Part shown: positions 46,011 to 64,000 of the stretch, piece by piece
Layout of the letters: each line of letters opens with the position of its first letter
How positions within the stretch are numbered: position 1 is the first letter of the stretch
From: Lamellibrachia columna
Taxonomy: Eukaryota > Annelida > Polychaeta > Sabellida > Siboglinidae
DNA: 64,000 bases
Assembly: GCA_963662155.1 (NCBI GenBank)
Contig: OY759274.1
Coordinates: 45,307,565-45,371,564, forward strand
Direction of reading: 5' to 3'
The notes under the pieces: generated by a model
The model's input: only the letters and a program-made list of their open reading frames with translations
What the model was told of the DNA's origin: nothing
Database searches by the model: none
Translations under genes and position numbers: made by a program

Positions 46011-47400
46011 ATGAAATTATTAGGTGGTCTTGTGAGAAATGAATTTGTAATGGATTTACTCTGTGACGTTTAATCTGAGTTGCAATGCATCATAGAACAC
46101 AATGTATCTCATCCAACAAATACAGCAAGACAATCAATAGATGCCATGCACGATTACTACCTCATCTAAGCTGGTGCAATTTACGTGTACCAAGTTGGAG
46201 ATACAAGGATCTTCTTAGGAGAAAACAACAGACATTATTCCGTTCCATATATGTCTTTGTTGTAGCCCATCCAACTGACAGACCTCAATCCAACCTAACA
46301 CTGTCCTGTGTAAAAACAACAACATGACAATAGTAGTATGACAGAGCCATAGCTCGCACTGGGGCAGAGGAGGCAGCTGCCTTCTTCCTAATTTTGGTAT
46401 ATTTCTTGAGAATTTCAGAGGAGGCACATCACAAATGAAGAACATTCTGTGTAGTATAGGCCTATTAAGATGAGCCACCCAAAATGGATAATGATCTTTC
46501 ACTGGCATGTTCCTCCTCCAACCTATTTGACCTTCCATTTAAAAAAAATTTGTCCGAGGGAGTGCCCAGTGGGACGCGATAGCCCCCTCCCATACAACCC
46601 CCACAATCACTTCATCCTGGTTATTAATAATGGTTTCACTGGGCATGCCTTCTTTGTTTTGGGTGTTTGCATGAAGAAGACAGCAGTGACAGTTATACAC
46701 ACTGCTGTGTATTTGCACTGCAAGACTTGGAACAGCTGCCATTTGTATGGATTTTGTTCAGTTGATGACAGACAAGTTGCAGTTGTCTGACTGCACAGAT
46801 TGTTTCCAAAGTGTCCAATGTCACCAGTTAAATATACTTCAATCTCCCACACTTTGGTGCATTATGGTGCAGTGTCAAGTCCAGTACAAAATTTGGCTTA
46901 CAATTGTGACATAGTAGTTTTGAGCATTTGCTGAATGGTCGAGTTGGTTAAATATGTTTGTACACCGTATCATTTGATAATTTACATCAATGCGACAAAT
47001 TGTCAAAGAAGACAAAGTTGAGCAATCACCAGATGATGATCAGGCGGACAAAATGCAACACTCTGAAACCACACTTCCTTTTGTGGTTTGTTATTATGTG
47101 GTCAAACTTGTGAGTGGGTCCATTATTACATTACATGTCATGGTGGTGAATATGTTTCTGCTTGAGGTAGCTTGGGTTGGTCCATTAGACAAACATTAAG
47201 TGGGTATTCAGCATTGTAGTTTCAGATGCCAGAGGCTTTTTTGACCAAGTTGTTTCACAACCTCTGTGCTCTGTGGTCTGTATGAGGAATGTTCTCCAGT
47301 CGTTTCAAGTACTTTAAGTGCAAAAATACACTGTAGGTAAATTCAAAAGTTCTGAAGAACCTTATTTCATAAAGTACACCAGTACAAACATTTTCAAAAC
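46011..47400. other. unassigned; one weak exon-like frame
   Basis: The plus-strand frame from 46990 (MRQIVKEDKVEQSPDDDQAD...) is followed by a consensus-like donor (GTGAGTGG, 47110). There is no identifiable acceptor or homology, so it is only mentioned. Confidence 0.25.
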
Positions 47401-47404
47401 CCTT

Positions 47405-47530
47405 ATGAAATTTTACCATGGTATTTTGTTTTTAAACAGGTATACCATGGTAACATACCATTGTAAACCATGGTAAACCATGGTATACCTTAGTGTTTTG
47501 AAACCATCGAAAAATACCATGGTATACTTA
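47405..47530. repeat. TACCATGGTA palindrome cluster
   Basis: The self-complementary word taccatggta, or near forms, occurs at least five times within about 115 bases (47415, 47450, 47474, 47485 and 47514 regions), allowing many alternative hairpins. Confidence 0.65.
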
Positions 47531-47637
47531 TGACTTGACTTATGACAGTTAACTCCAAACAGCCGTCTTGAGCTAACATAGGAGTGGTTTATTTTAAGAA
47601 TTTTCCTTGTCTAGAATTAGTGAGTCCACAGCAGGTA

Positions 47638-47844
47638 TTTTTCATTTCCCTGTGTGGGATCTTTTACTTCCCCTGGCATAGGCACCAGATAGAAGGTACC
47701 AACGGCTTTTACTGTCCCTTCCAAAAGACACAGGTAAAGTGGGGTAAATGAAGTTGCCCAAGCTTCAAAATGGCGGAGGTGGTTTTGAACCCAGGTCCCT
47801 TTGATGGAAAAGTCCGACGCTCTACCACTCGACCACCGTGCCCC
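47638..47844 (-). mobile_element. well-preserved tRNA-derived SINE
   Basis: Read on the minus strand from 47844: GGGGCACGGTGGTCGAGTGG (with A box TGGTCGAGTGGTAGA, 47835-47821), a GTCGGACTTTTCCATC block, then B box GGTTCAAAACC (47791-47781). The body with CCCCACTTTACCTGTGTCTT, GCCGTTGGTACCTTCTATCT and GGGGAAGTAAAAGATCCCAC follows. This unexpanded copy shows the module order used to interpret 23435-28540. I could not identify a target duplication. Confidence 0.88.
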
Positions 47845-49689
47845 ATACCATTGTGTTTTGAAACAGGTAAAGCATGATATTTTGTAAGGGAACTATTTCA
47901 CAATCATGAATAAAAAACCTGATTTTATAAATGTTGAAATCTGTTTGAGAAACATTTATGGTCAAAACACATTTTCTGACAAAGGGAATTCAAAGCTTTG
48001 GAGAAATCCCTTCAAGCCACATGCAGACCCATAAAGATATTCCCCCATTGTAGAACATTGCATTCAACTACTGATCAGCATACAGCTGTAATTTGTAACC
48101 TGGACTTGGATGTCTATTTCTGTTAAAGTAATTGGTGGCTGCTTGTTTAAATAATTAATTAGTTTGGGTCAGTCTAGTGCCTTCACCGATGTAAGATTGT
48201 ATGTGTATTGTGAATTTGAGTTGTTCACAAGGGCTTATGTGCAGTTAATTAATTAGCCAAAATTTTTCCAACATGCTATCAAGGTGCTCTAATAAAACGC
48301 ACATGCACTGCAGTTTATTCCCAGAAAAGACAAAATACTTGAACAATTTACATTATTTTAACATACTTGACATTTCAAATACATTTCAATTGTAAAGTGC
48401 AAAAAGTACCGGAACTGTTCTCTGGTCTGGTCTGGGCGTAATGTTGCGATTGTGCATAGTAAGTATAATGGACAAATCTAAAAATATTTTTTTTATTTTA
48501 CCAATTAATAAAACGATGTTCACTACAAAAACATACATAATTATAGATGGTACATATTTATTCATGCATAACTAAATTTGCCATACAACAATCTTATTTA
48601 ATTATGTATGATTAATAATTATTAGCTGGGGCAGATTAATTAATTAACCAGTCATGAATAAATAGTTTTTTAAAATATAAACACAGCGTAGGCGGTTCAT
48701 TTCTTATCATGTGTGGAATTGACAAAAAGTAGGGTTTACAAATAAACATTAAACCATTGTGGATCTGCCACTAAGAAGATTCACATTATATTTTCCAGGA
48801 TAAAATCAAATTAGTCAATTAAAAACTATTGTTGTGTGTTAAGATAAATGTAAATTGTACTACATATGTACAAATGTACTTTTATACATATATATTATTA
48901 TTATATACCACAAATATAAGCACATGCATGCATATGTTACATGACAAAAAGCAATTGGTTGGAGCTGTGTCAATATCAGGTCTTGGTCGCAGTTCTGCTG
49001 CAAGAAAGGGACAAACCACCCAACCACACTATTTCTGGGATATGTTGCAATTAAAAACAATCCAAACAACAAACACTGAACAATAAGTACTGCATTTAGT
49101 GCCACCACAAGATAGTTTTATATTACATTTATTACGTTGATGTGAAAACATATGATATGTGATTGTTGTAACGTATGGCACTTTAGTCAGGTTTTTTATC
49201 TTGGTTTGGGCCTGTTTATGTAAACAAAAACGTATACTTATATATACCAATACTGCTATCCAAGTATTATGCAGTAAGCTCAACCATGTTGTTGAATTTG
49301 TTTATGACATCCATGATGACTGAACTGCACAAACATCAAATGACATTCTTGACTATGATAAATATTCAATGTTGTAACCTTAGTAGTTAATTTGATTATA
49401 TAAGTGATGACTCTGTTTCTGTATCTATTGTCTTTCAGTTCTTCAATCTATCTCTAGTCTTGTTGCATCTTGTAATATGACACAACAGTGTCATAGTAGT
49501 CACGCGACAGCCAGAAACATCGCACTTGGTCCACCTGTTGTGAGCTGAAACAATTACACATTTAATTTGTTGTTTTAGTGTTAAATACTTCCTCATATAT
49601 CTGAAACAAAACACTCCCCTCCTGCACTTATTTGGTGTATTAGAAAACCAACCTAAAATACAAGCGTGGAGACCATATGCATACAAGCG
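47845..49689. other. unassigned 1.8 kb
   Basis: AT-rich sequence with no supported features; the 82-90 codon frames lack domains. Confidence 0.4.
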
Positions 49690-50240
49690 TGAAGAGCATA
49701 TCGTAAGAAGGAGGAGAGCAACTAAAATATTTCCAGAACTGAGAGACCCTAGTTATAAAGAATGCCTAAAAGAATGTGGTTTAACAACCCTAGAGACAAG
49801 GATGTTAAGAGGAGATCAAATTGAAGTTTCTAAGATATTGAATGGGTATGAAGATATTGATAGAAATATTTTTTTCTCACTCAAGAAAGGTAGTAGAACT
49901 AGAGGACATGAGGTAACATTATATAGTAAAGGATCAGTGTAGATTGGATATCAGGATGTACTCGTTCTCGCAGAGGACACTCAATGAATGGAACAAATTA
50001 TCTACTGATTGTGTAACTGCTAGCAGCGTGAATATGTTTAAAAACAAGGTTTACACATATCTCAGGAGGGTGGATTACACTTATCGAGAGTCTAACTTTG
50101 AAAAATGTTGGACTTTCAATAAGCCAATGGCTTCCTTGTCCACTTGCCATCTGGGCCTATGCTTTGGATGGCTTCCTTGTCCACTTGCCATCTGGGCCTT
50201 TGCCTTGGATGGCAATCTTGTTAAAGATGCACCAATATTA
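49690..50240 (+). mobile_element. LINE family A copy 3, 3' end
   Basis: The plus strand reads RRRATKIFPELRDPSYKECL, GLTTLETRMLRGDQIEVSK and DIRMYSFSQRTLNEWNKLST, with a frameshift at about 49925. The 3' end has an internal duplication of about 50 bp (ggcttccttgtccacttgcc occurs at 50129 and 50169). It lacks the RT core. Confidence 0.85.
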
Positions 50241-51060
50241 TATTGTGCAACAAGCCATAGAATGCACCAAGAACAATAGTGCAATATACAACTGAATGCA
50301 CCAAACACAACAGCTAGTGCATCAAACATTAGCACCAAGCATTACTGTGCAAATAGAAATATAATGCACTGTAGTGCAAGAAGCAGTAGAATGCACCAAG
50401 CACTGTGAAGCACTGCAATGGAACAATTATGCAGAAGAATGCATCATATATTTTTTAATGAGAACATTTAACTTGTTGAAGACATTGTTATTTGGCAGCC
50501 TGTCATTGACTCTATCTCTGTCTCCCATCCTCTACAATACCGTTCATCTCCCTCAAGACCTCATCATGTCTTGCTATTTCTCTCACATTGCCTATGCTGA
50601 TTTCACAAATTGCCACAGTGCATAATTCCATAAATCACCGCCTGCAACAATTGCCAGGATGACTCAATATGGTTCTGATGCAATGTGTTTTCATGCTGCT
50701 TTGTCAAATCACCATTATCTTTATTGTCTGGGGATTCCATCATCTAGTGGTGCCATCACACAGATTAATTGTAAACCTGTACATCATATGTTAAAATATA
50801 GTAACAATGTAATGAACATTTATAATTATAATATTTAATTTATGAACTATTTGGGAATTTAAAGGGAATGTACAATGATTTTTATTAGTTAACTTATAAG
50901 CAGATAGTTCAGATTTTGTATAATTAAAATGCCTGAATTCTCTTAATTGTTCGATCTCAAAGTACATCTAAAAAGTACATAATAAAATGTTATAGTTCAC
51001 GTATTAACCTTTATTGCTGTAATATATTTAGCATATGTATTGTACCTAAATACTTGGAAA
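50241..51060. other. unassigned; loose ATGCACCAA-type repeats
   Basis: Between 50226 and 50420 the words atgcaccaa and tagtgcaa recur irregularly, suggesting an old degenerate array. Nothing else is recognised. If the Tudor-like gene continues leftward, its next exon could lie here or beyond, but I could not identify it. Confidence 0.35.
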
Positions 51061-51065
51061 CCTAA

Positions 51066-53455
51066 CTAAGCAACAAAACAAAACAAAAGGGAGGACCTAA
51101 GGAGGGTACGCATTACTAAACAAAACAAAAGAAAAGGGAGGGACCTAAGGAGGGTAAGCATTACTAAACAAAAGAAAACAAAAGGGAGGGACCTAAGGAG
51201 GGTAAGCATTATTAAACAAAACAAAACAAAAGGGAGAGACCTAAGGAGGGTAAGCATTACTAAACAAAACAAAACAAAAGGGAGGGACCTAAGGAGGGTA
51301 AGCATTACTAAACAAAAGAAAACAAAAGGGAGGGACCTAAGGAGGGTAAGCATTATTAAACAAAACAAAACAAAAGGGAGAGACCTAAGGAGGGTAAGCA
51401 TTACTAAACAAAAGAAAACAAAAGGGAGGGACCTAAGGAGGGTAAGCATTACTAAACAAAAGAAAACAAAAGGGAGGGACCTAAGGAGGGTAAGCATTAT
51501 TAAACAAAACAAAACAAAAGGGAGAGACCTAAGGAGGGTAAGCATTACTAAACAAAACAAAACAAAAGGGAGGGACCTAAGGAGGGTAAGCATTACTAAA
51601 CAAAACAAAACAAAAGGGAGGGACCTAAGGAGGGTAAGCATTACTAAACAAAACAAAAGGGAGGGACCTAAGGAGGGTAAGCATTACTAAACAAAACAAA
51701 AGGGAGGGACCTAAGTAGGGTAAGCATTACTAAACAAACAAAACAAAAGGGAGAGACCTAAGGAGGGTAAGCATTACTAAACAAAACAAAACAAAAGGGA
51801 GGGACCTAAGGAGGGTAAGCATTACTAAACAAAACAAAAGGGAGGACCTAAGGAGGGTAAGCATTACTAAACAAAACAAAAGGGAGGGACCTAAGGAGGG
51901 TAAGCATTACTAAACAAAAGAAAACAAAAGGGAGGGACCTAAGGAGGGTAAGCATTATTAAACAAAACAAAACAAAAGGGAGAGACCTAAGGAGGGTAAG
52001 CATTACTAAACAAAACAAAACAAAAGGGAGGGACCTAAGGAGGGTAAGCATTACTAAACAAAAGAAAACAAAAGGGAGGGACCTAAGGAGGGTAAGCATT
52101 ACTAAACAAAACAAAAGGGAGGGACCTAAGGAGGGTAAGCATTACTAAACAAAACAAAAGGGAGGGACCTAAGTAGGGTAAGCATTACTAAACAAAACAA
52201 AACAAAAGGGAGAGACCTAAGGAGGGTAAGCATTACTAAACAAAACAAAACAAAAGGGAGGGACCTAAGGAGGGTAAGCATTACTAAACAAAACAAAACA
52301 AAAGGAAGGGACCTAAGGAGGGTAAGCATTATTAAACAAAACAAAACAAAAGGGAGAGACCTAAGGAGGGTAAGCATTATTAAACAAAACAAAACAAAAG
52401 GGAGAGACCTAAGGAGGGTAAGCATTACTAAACAAAACAAAACAAAAGGGAGGGACCTAAGGAGGGTAAGCATCACTAAACAAAACAAAACAAAAGGGAG
52501 GGACCTAAGGAGGGTAAGCATTACTAAACAAAACAAAAGGGAGGGACCTAAGGAGGGTAAGCATTACTAAACAAAACAAAAGGGAGGGACCTAAGTAGGG
52601 TAAGCATTACTAAACAAAACAAAACAAAAGGGAGAGACCTAAGGAGGGTAAGCATTACTAAACAAAACAAAACAAAAGGGAGGGACCTAAGGAGGGTAAG
52701 CATTACTAAACAAAACAAAACAAAAGGAAGGGACCTAAGGAGGGTAAGCATTATTAAACAAACCAAAACAAAAGGGAGAGACCTAAGGAGGGTAAGCATT
52801 ACTAAACAAAACAAAACAAAAGGGAGGGACCTAAGGAGGGTAAGCATTATTAAACAAAACAAAACAAAAGGAAGGGACCTAAGGAGGGTAAGCATTATTA
52901 AACAAAACAAAACAAAAGGGAGAGACCTAAGGAGGGTAAGCATTACTAAACAAAACAAAACAAAAGGGAGGGACCTAAGGAGGGTAAGCATTACTAAACA
53001 AAACAAAACAAAAGGGAGGGACCTAAGGAGGGTAAGCATTACTAAACAAAACAAAAGGGAGGGACCTAAGGAGGGTAAGCATTACTAAACAAAACAAAAG
53101 GGAGGGACCTAAGTAGTGTAAGCATTACTAAACAAAACAAAACAAAAAGAAGGACCTAAGTAGGGTAAGCATTACTAAACAAAACAAAACAAAAGGGAGG
53201 GACCTAAGTAGGGTAAGCATTACTAAACAAAACAAAACAAAAAGAAGGACCTAAGTAGGGTAAGCATTACTAAACAAAACAAAACAAAAGGGAGGGACCT
53301 AAGGAGGGTAAGCATTACTAAACAAAACAAAAGGGAGGGACCTAAGGAGGGTAAGCATTACTAAACAAAACAAAAGGGAGGGACCTAAGTAGGGTAAGCA
53401 TTACTAAACAAAACAAAACAAAAGGGAGAGAGAGACCTAAGGAAGGTAAGCATTA
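51066..53455. repeat. 48-bp satellite with 43-bp variants, about 50 copies
   Basis: The unit is ggagggacctaaggagggta, agcattactaaacaaaacaa, aacaaaag; shortened 43-bp units lack one acaaa step. Variants repeat in blocks of about 422 bp between 52126 and 52970 (the aagtaggg variant at about 52171 and 52593). The minus-strand frames of 88-196 codons (FCLVMLTLLRSLPFVL repeats) end wherever a 43-bp unit shifts the frame. The array lies directly downstream of the last visible exon of the Tudor-like gene. Confidence 0.95.
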
Positions 53456-53521
53456 CTAAAAAGATGAGTCTTCAAAAAAACTGGTGTGAGAAAGCCCTAG
53501 TGTGAAGGACTTGAGACTTAC

Positions 53522-60932
<7,411 letters not shown>

Positions 60933-61089
60933 CTGTGAAGAGATGGGAAATAATTAATAATATAAAACATGACTCCTTGGCATAAAACCGAATGAAAAAC
61001 ATATAGTGAGTGAAGCACAAAAACTTCAAATGCTTGCATTGAAAGTACCTGGTAAGCAGATAGCAGGGTTAATTTCTGATGAAACCTTA

Positions 61090-61155
61090 TCGATTCTGAT
61101 ATTTATATATATATATATATATCAGAATCATTTTATATATATATATATATATATG
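61090..61155. repeat. small palindrome with TA tracts
   Basis: gattctgatat and atatcagaatc form inverted arms around a TA tract, and a second TA run (61134-61154) adjoins the presumed LTR end. Confidence 0.75.
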
Positions 61156-61426
61156 TAAGCTCACTAAACGGGATCTTTATAATAAATAAGTTACATAACA
61201 ATATAAATCGTTTGTTTTCTAAACGTTTATTTATTTGAAATCCCACCAGAACCGCTGACCAATGTATCCAGTCCACAGCTCGACGTCAACTTAATGTTCT
61301 CGTTGCGTTTTTAAATTAGATTTTCGCACGCTCACGTTCTCACGCGAACGCGCGTGCTTTATCGTCACGGTACGCTTCCGCGCTATAACGTTTTAAATAA
61401 GTGTCAGTTGCGGCGCCTACACTCAC
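61155..61426 (-). mobile_element. probable 3' LTR of the Ty3/Gypsy element
   Basis: On the minus strand, an A7G4 purine run is followed by TGAGTGTAGGCGCCGCAACT. About 265-270 bases later the block ends in GAGCTTACA before TA repeats, so it has TG...CA ends (TGTAGG versus CTTACA). It contains a TATA-like ATTTAAAACG and the polyadenylation signal AATAAA (about 61230-61237). It is CpG-rich. The 5' LTR lies outside the window, so LTR identity cannot be checked here. Confidence 0.65.
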
Positions 61427-61444
61427 CCCTTTTTTTGTTGCCAT
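61427..61444 (-). other. polypurine tract that also reads as a start codon plus splice donor
   Basis: The 18 bases from 61444 read ATG and then five codons (MATKKG), directly followed by GTGAGT, a consensus donor. Splicing to exon 2 at 60932 would be in frame. The same A7G4 run is the expected polypurine tract of the Gypsy element, so this may be coincidence or a retroelement-supplied first exon. The true first exon could lie beyond 64000. Confidence 0.4.
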
Positions 61445-61500
61445 CTGGTTAACAGTGTGTAACAAAACGAAAACACACAAATATAATATAATATAACAGT

Positions 61501-64000
61501 TCAATTACGACACGCCGATCGCGGCTCATGGTATAGGTTTTTGTGCTGACCGGCCGTGCTATGTGTAGGTTGACATGACCAAATTTCTTGTATTTCCTCG
61601 TTTGGCTCGCCTGCGTATTCGTTGTGTGTCATGGACTGTTTAGCACCAACATCCGAACTGCCAAGCCGTGGATCCAGCGGCGAAGATGTCACCATCTCAT
61701 AGCGACGCAGCAATCGTTCGTCACCTGACGAGTCGTCATCAACATCTCGGTGTGCTGTGGGCACACACGGTAGGCGTCGCTTTGTCAGTACAGGTGCATC
61801 GTTGCCAGGTACACACGGTTTCAGAGACGAACGATGCAGTGTATGTTGCACGTCTGACCCGTTTACCGGTGTAATCACGTACACATCGTTTGTTCCTTGT
61901 CGAGAGATCACTCTGTAGACCATGTCGTCCGAAGCGTCCTGAATCTTGTTGCGTCCCAGGATGCCACGCTTTCGACGATAGACGCGTTCACCATCAGCCA
62001 ATGGCATATCGTTAGCTGTACGGTCGAAACAACTCTTATGTTGATCGGCTTCTCTCTCCAGTTGTGTGCGAGCACGAGAGTAAGCTTCACGCAGGCGTCG
62101 CTGATGTTCAATGACCCAATCAGTTTGAATATCATCCTGATCACCAGTGCCAAGTAGGAGGTCCACTGGCTGATGCCCTTGCCGGCCAAACATCAGGTAA
62201 TAGGGTGCATAACCGGTGCTCGAGTGAGGTGTAAAGTTGTATGCCTGTACAACTTCACAGATGTGATCTACCCACCGACGCTTCTTTTCTGAACTCAACG
62301 TTCTCAACAGATCGTGTAACGTCCGGTTAAAACGCTCGTATTGTCCATTCCCAGCCGGGTGATATGGCGTAGTATGGGAGCGTTTGATGTCATAAGTTTT
62401 CGCCAACTCCCGTATGATGGCTGACTCAAAGTTACGCCCATTGTCACTGTGCAGTCGCTGTGGCACACTGTACCGTTAAAACCATTCACTGATGAGCACT
62501 TTCCCCACTGTGTCTGCCTTCTGGTTGCGAGTAGGGACTGCAATGGTAAATTTGCTGAAAACATCTGTGATGACCAATACATTTTCCCGGCCGTCAGAAG
62601 ATGGCTCCAACATGGTGAAGTCCATTGCCACCACCTCTAATGGCTGCGTTGCCATGAGACGTCCGAGAGGAGTGCGCAACTTATGCGGCTGTATCTTCGC
62701 AAGTGCACAACGGTCACACTTCTGTGTCCAAGTCAGGACATCGTTGTGCATAGTTGTCCAGAAACACCAGCTTCGAATCAGATGTTCCGTCCGTTCTGTT
62801 CCTTGATAGCCAGCGCGATCATGCAATTCCCTCAATACTTGGTCGCGGAGACAAATGGGCAGAAGTAACTGTTGCAATTCTCCGAGCCTTATATCAACAA
62901 TGAGCCGATACAAAACGCCATTCTTCTCGACAATGCGTCCCCATTGCCGTATCAACTGAATGGCACTCATTGATTCAGTCTCTGATTCAGTCTCCTTCTC
63001 TCCGATAGCAGGGTCATTTGCTTGCAGGTTAGCCATGTCATCGTTCGAAATGCCTGGCAGCGTTGTAGCAGCAACGTCTGCCAGTTCTTCTGTGTTAGCG
63101 ATGTGTTCCATCGCTGTGACTCGTACCTCTACAGGTACCACTGAAGTTGCAGTCACATTGGCTAATATAGCTTCAGCGTTCGATGCCATTGAATTAACCA
63201 CATCGGGTAATCTTGATAACCCATCTGCGTTCGCATTGCAATGTCCAGGTCGATACTTAATGTTGAAGTCAAACGATGCAAGTGCGGCTGCCCACCGCTG
63301 TTCTACAGCCGATAATTTGGCTTTCTTGTGAAAATATGTCAACGGGTTATTGTCCGTGTAAACCGTGAATCTGCCACCCAGAAGGTAATCACGGAACTTC
63401 TCGGTAATGGCCCATTTTAAAGCGAGTGTTTCCAGCTTCATCGATGAATAATTTGCGTCATTTCGTTCCTCTCCCCTTAGTCCGCGACTGGCATATGCGA
63501 TCACTCGACGGTGGCCATCTTGTTTTTGAGTCAGGACCGCGCCCAAACCTCTATCACTCGCATCAGTCTCAACTGTGAAGGGCAGTCGGTAGTCTGCAAA
63601 CCCGAGGACTGGTGTTGACGTAAGTGCTTCAAGGCGTTGAACGCGTGCTGACAATCCTCCGTCCAAACATCTACGATGCTGCGCACTAAACTCATCCGTC
63701 GTTTCCCTTTGCCGTCTTTGCTGCCATCACTACTCGGTGTAGCGGTGTCGCTAGTTGTGTAAACCGTGGTACAAAACGACGATAGTACGATGCAAACCCT
63801 ATGAAAGATCAAAGTTGTCGTAGGGTCTGAGGTATAGGCCACCGTCGTACCGCGACGATTTTCTCAGGATCGGTTGCCACACCTTCCTCACTTACCACAT
63901 GACCGAGGTACTTGACACTTTTCTTGAAGAAACTGCATTTACTGATCTTTAGTTTGAGGCCATACATCCCCAGACGACTTAGCACAGTGTCAAGTTTAGC
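61501..64000 (-). pseudogene. Ty3/Gypsy retrotransposon pol (RT end, RNase H, integrase), decayed
   Basis: Minus-strand order: RT connection (KCSFFKKSVKYLGHVVSEEG, 63880-63960), RNase H (TVETDASDRGLGAVLTQ, VYTDNNPLTYF, NADGLSRLP), integrase zinc finger (HDRAGYQG...CDRCALAK) and integrase core. The zinc finger has Tyr in place of the second His. The core keeps the acidic triad (AMDFTML, HSDNGRNFES, NGQYERFNRT), and a C-terminal chromatin-binding-like region follows. This RT-RH-INT order is typical of Metaviridae. Breaks: an in-frame TGA at 63809-63811, frameshifts between about 63660 and 63760, and an in-frame TAA at 62476-62478 inside the integrase core. The ORF ends at 61501; the polypurine tract and likely LTR follow. 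The 5' half is outside the window. Confidence 0.9.

Noticed and set aside
46085..46330. Possible Tc1/mariner transposase piece
   Set aside because: A faint DLNP-like word is not enough; no DDE spacing or terminal repeats seen.
51066..53054. Repeated minus-strand frames (FCLVMLTLLRSLPFVL), superficially membrane-like
   Set aside because: The 48-bp period keeps one frame open until a 43-bp unit shifts it. Hydrophobicity comes from the TTTTGTTTTG-type composition of the antisense strand.

Overview
This window looks like nuclear DNA of a multicellular animal, most likely an aquatic invertebrate; I cannot place it to phylum. The evidence is split genes with GT-AG introns, several non-LTR retrotransposon clades, a Ty3/Gypsy element, hAT transposons, tRNA-derived SINEs, and DNA that is mostly AT-rich and CpG-poor. 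There is no sign of bacterial operons, CRISPR arrays or plasmid/phage modules. By my estimate tandem arrays fill between a quarter and a third of the sequence.

Two host genes are visible, both on the minus strand and both incomplete. (1) A CAP-Gly (CLIP-like) microtubule-binding protein has a 2.2 kb exon at 7993-10225. Two phase-compatible downstream exons lie at 3684-3839 and 2124-2262. The large exon carries a 30-bp, in-frame coding minisatellite. (2) A Tudor-like/DUF4537-type protein, possibly VWA3B/C11orf16-related, has eight exons with matching phases between 60932 and 53522 (about 381 residues). Its 5' end and its 3' end after 53522 were not found. Most of its introns hold minisatellites or LINE 3' ends, and a decayed Ty3/Gypsy element (RT-RNase H-integrase, then a polypurine tract and a likely 3' LTR) lies directly upstream at 61155-64000.

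Layout: 1-10.2 kb, CAP-Gly gene with repeat-filled introns. 10.2-20 kb, gene-free arrays (20, 27, 26, 28 and 22 bp units), LINE fragments and palindromic TA repeats. 20-23.2 kb, a CR1/Jockey-like LINE split by a hAT transposon with a perfect 8-bp target duplication and by a SINE fragment. 23.4-28.5 kb, two tRNA-derived SINEs whose individual modules (A-box part, B-box part, body, tail) have each expanded into an array. 28.5-37.9 kb, mostly unassigned DNA with an RTE-like LINE and a 17-bp array interrupted by a small hAT-like MITE. 38-41.2 kb, a 60-bp satellite. 41.2-51 kb, unassigned DNA, palindromes, one CpG-dense patch (43.7-44.2 kb), LINE fragments and a well-preserved SINE copy. 51.1-53.5 kb, a 48-bp array. 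53.5-61 kb, the Tudor-like gene. 61.2-64 kb, the Gypsy element.

The most distinctive pattern is that pieces of transposable elements repeatedly act as seeds of tandem arrays: SINE promoter halves, SINE body and tail, and a LINE 3' end. New elements then land inside those arrays. I found no unknown enzymatic or defence system. The long open frames across the satellites are explained by repeat units whose length is divisible by three.
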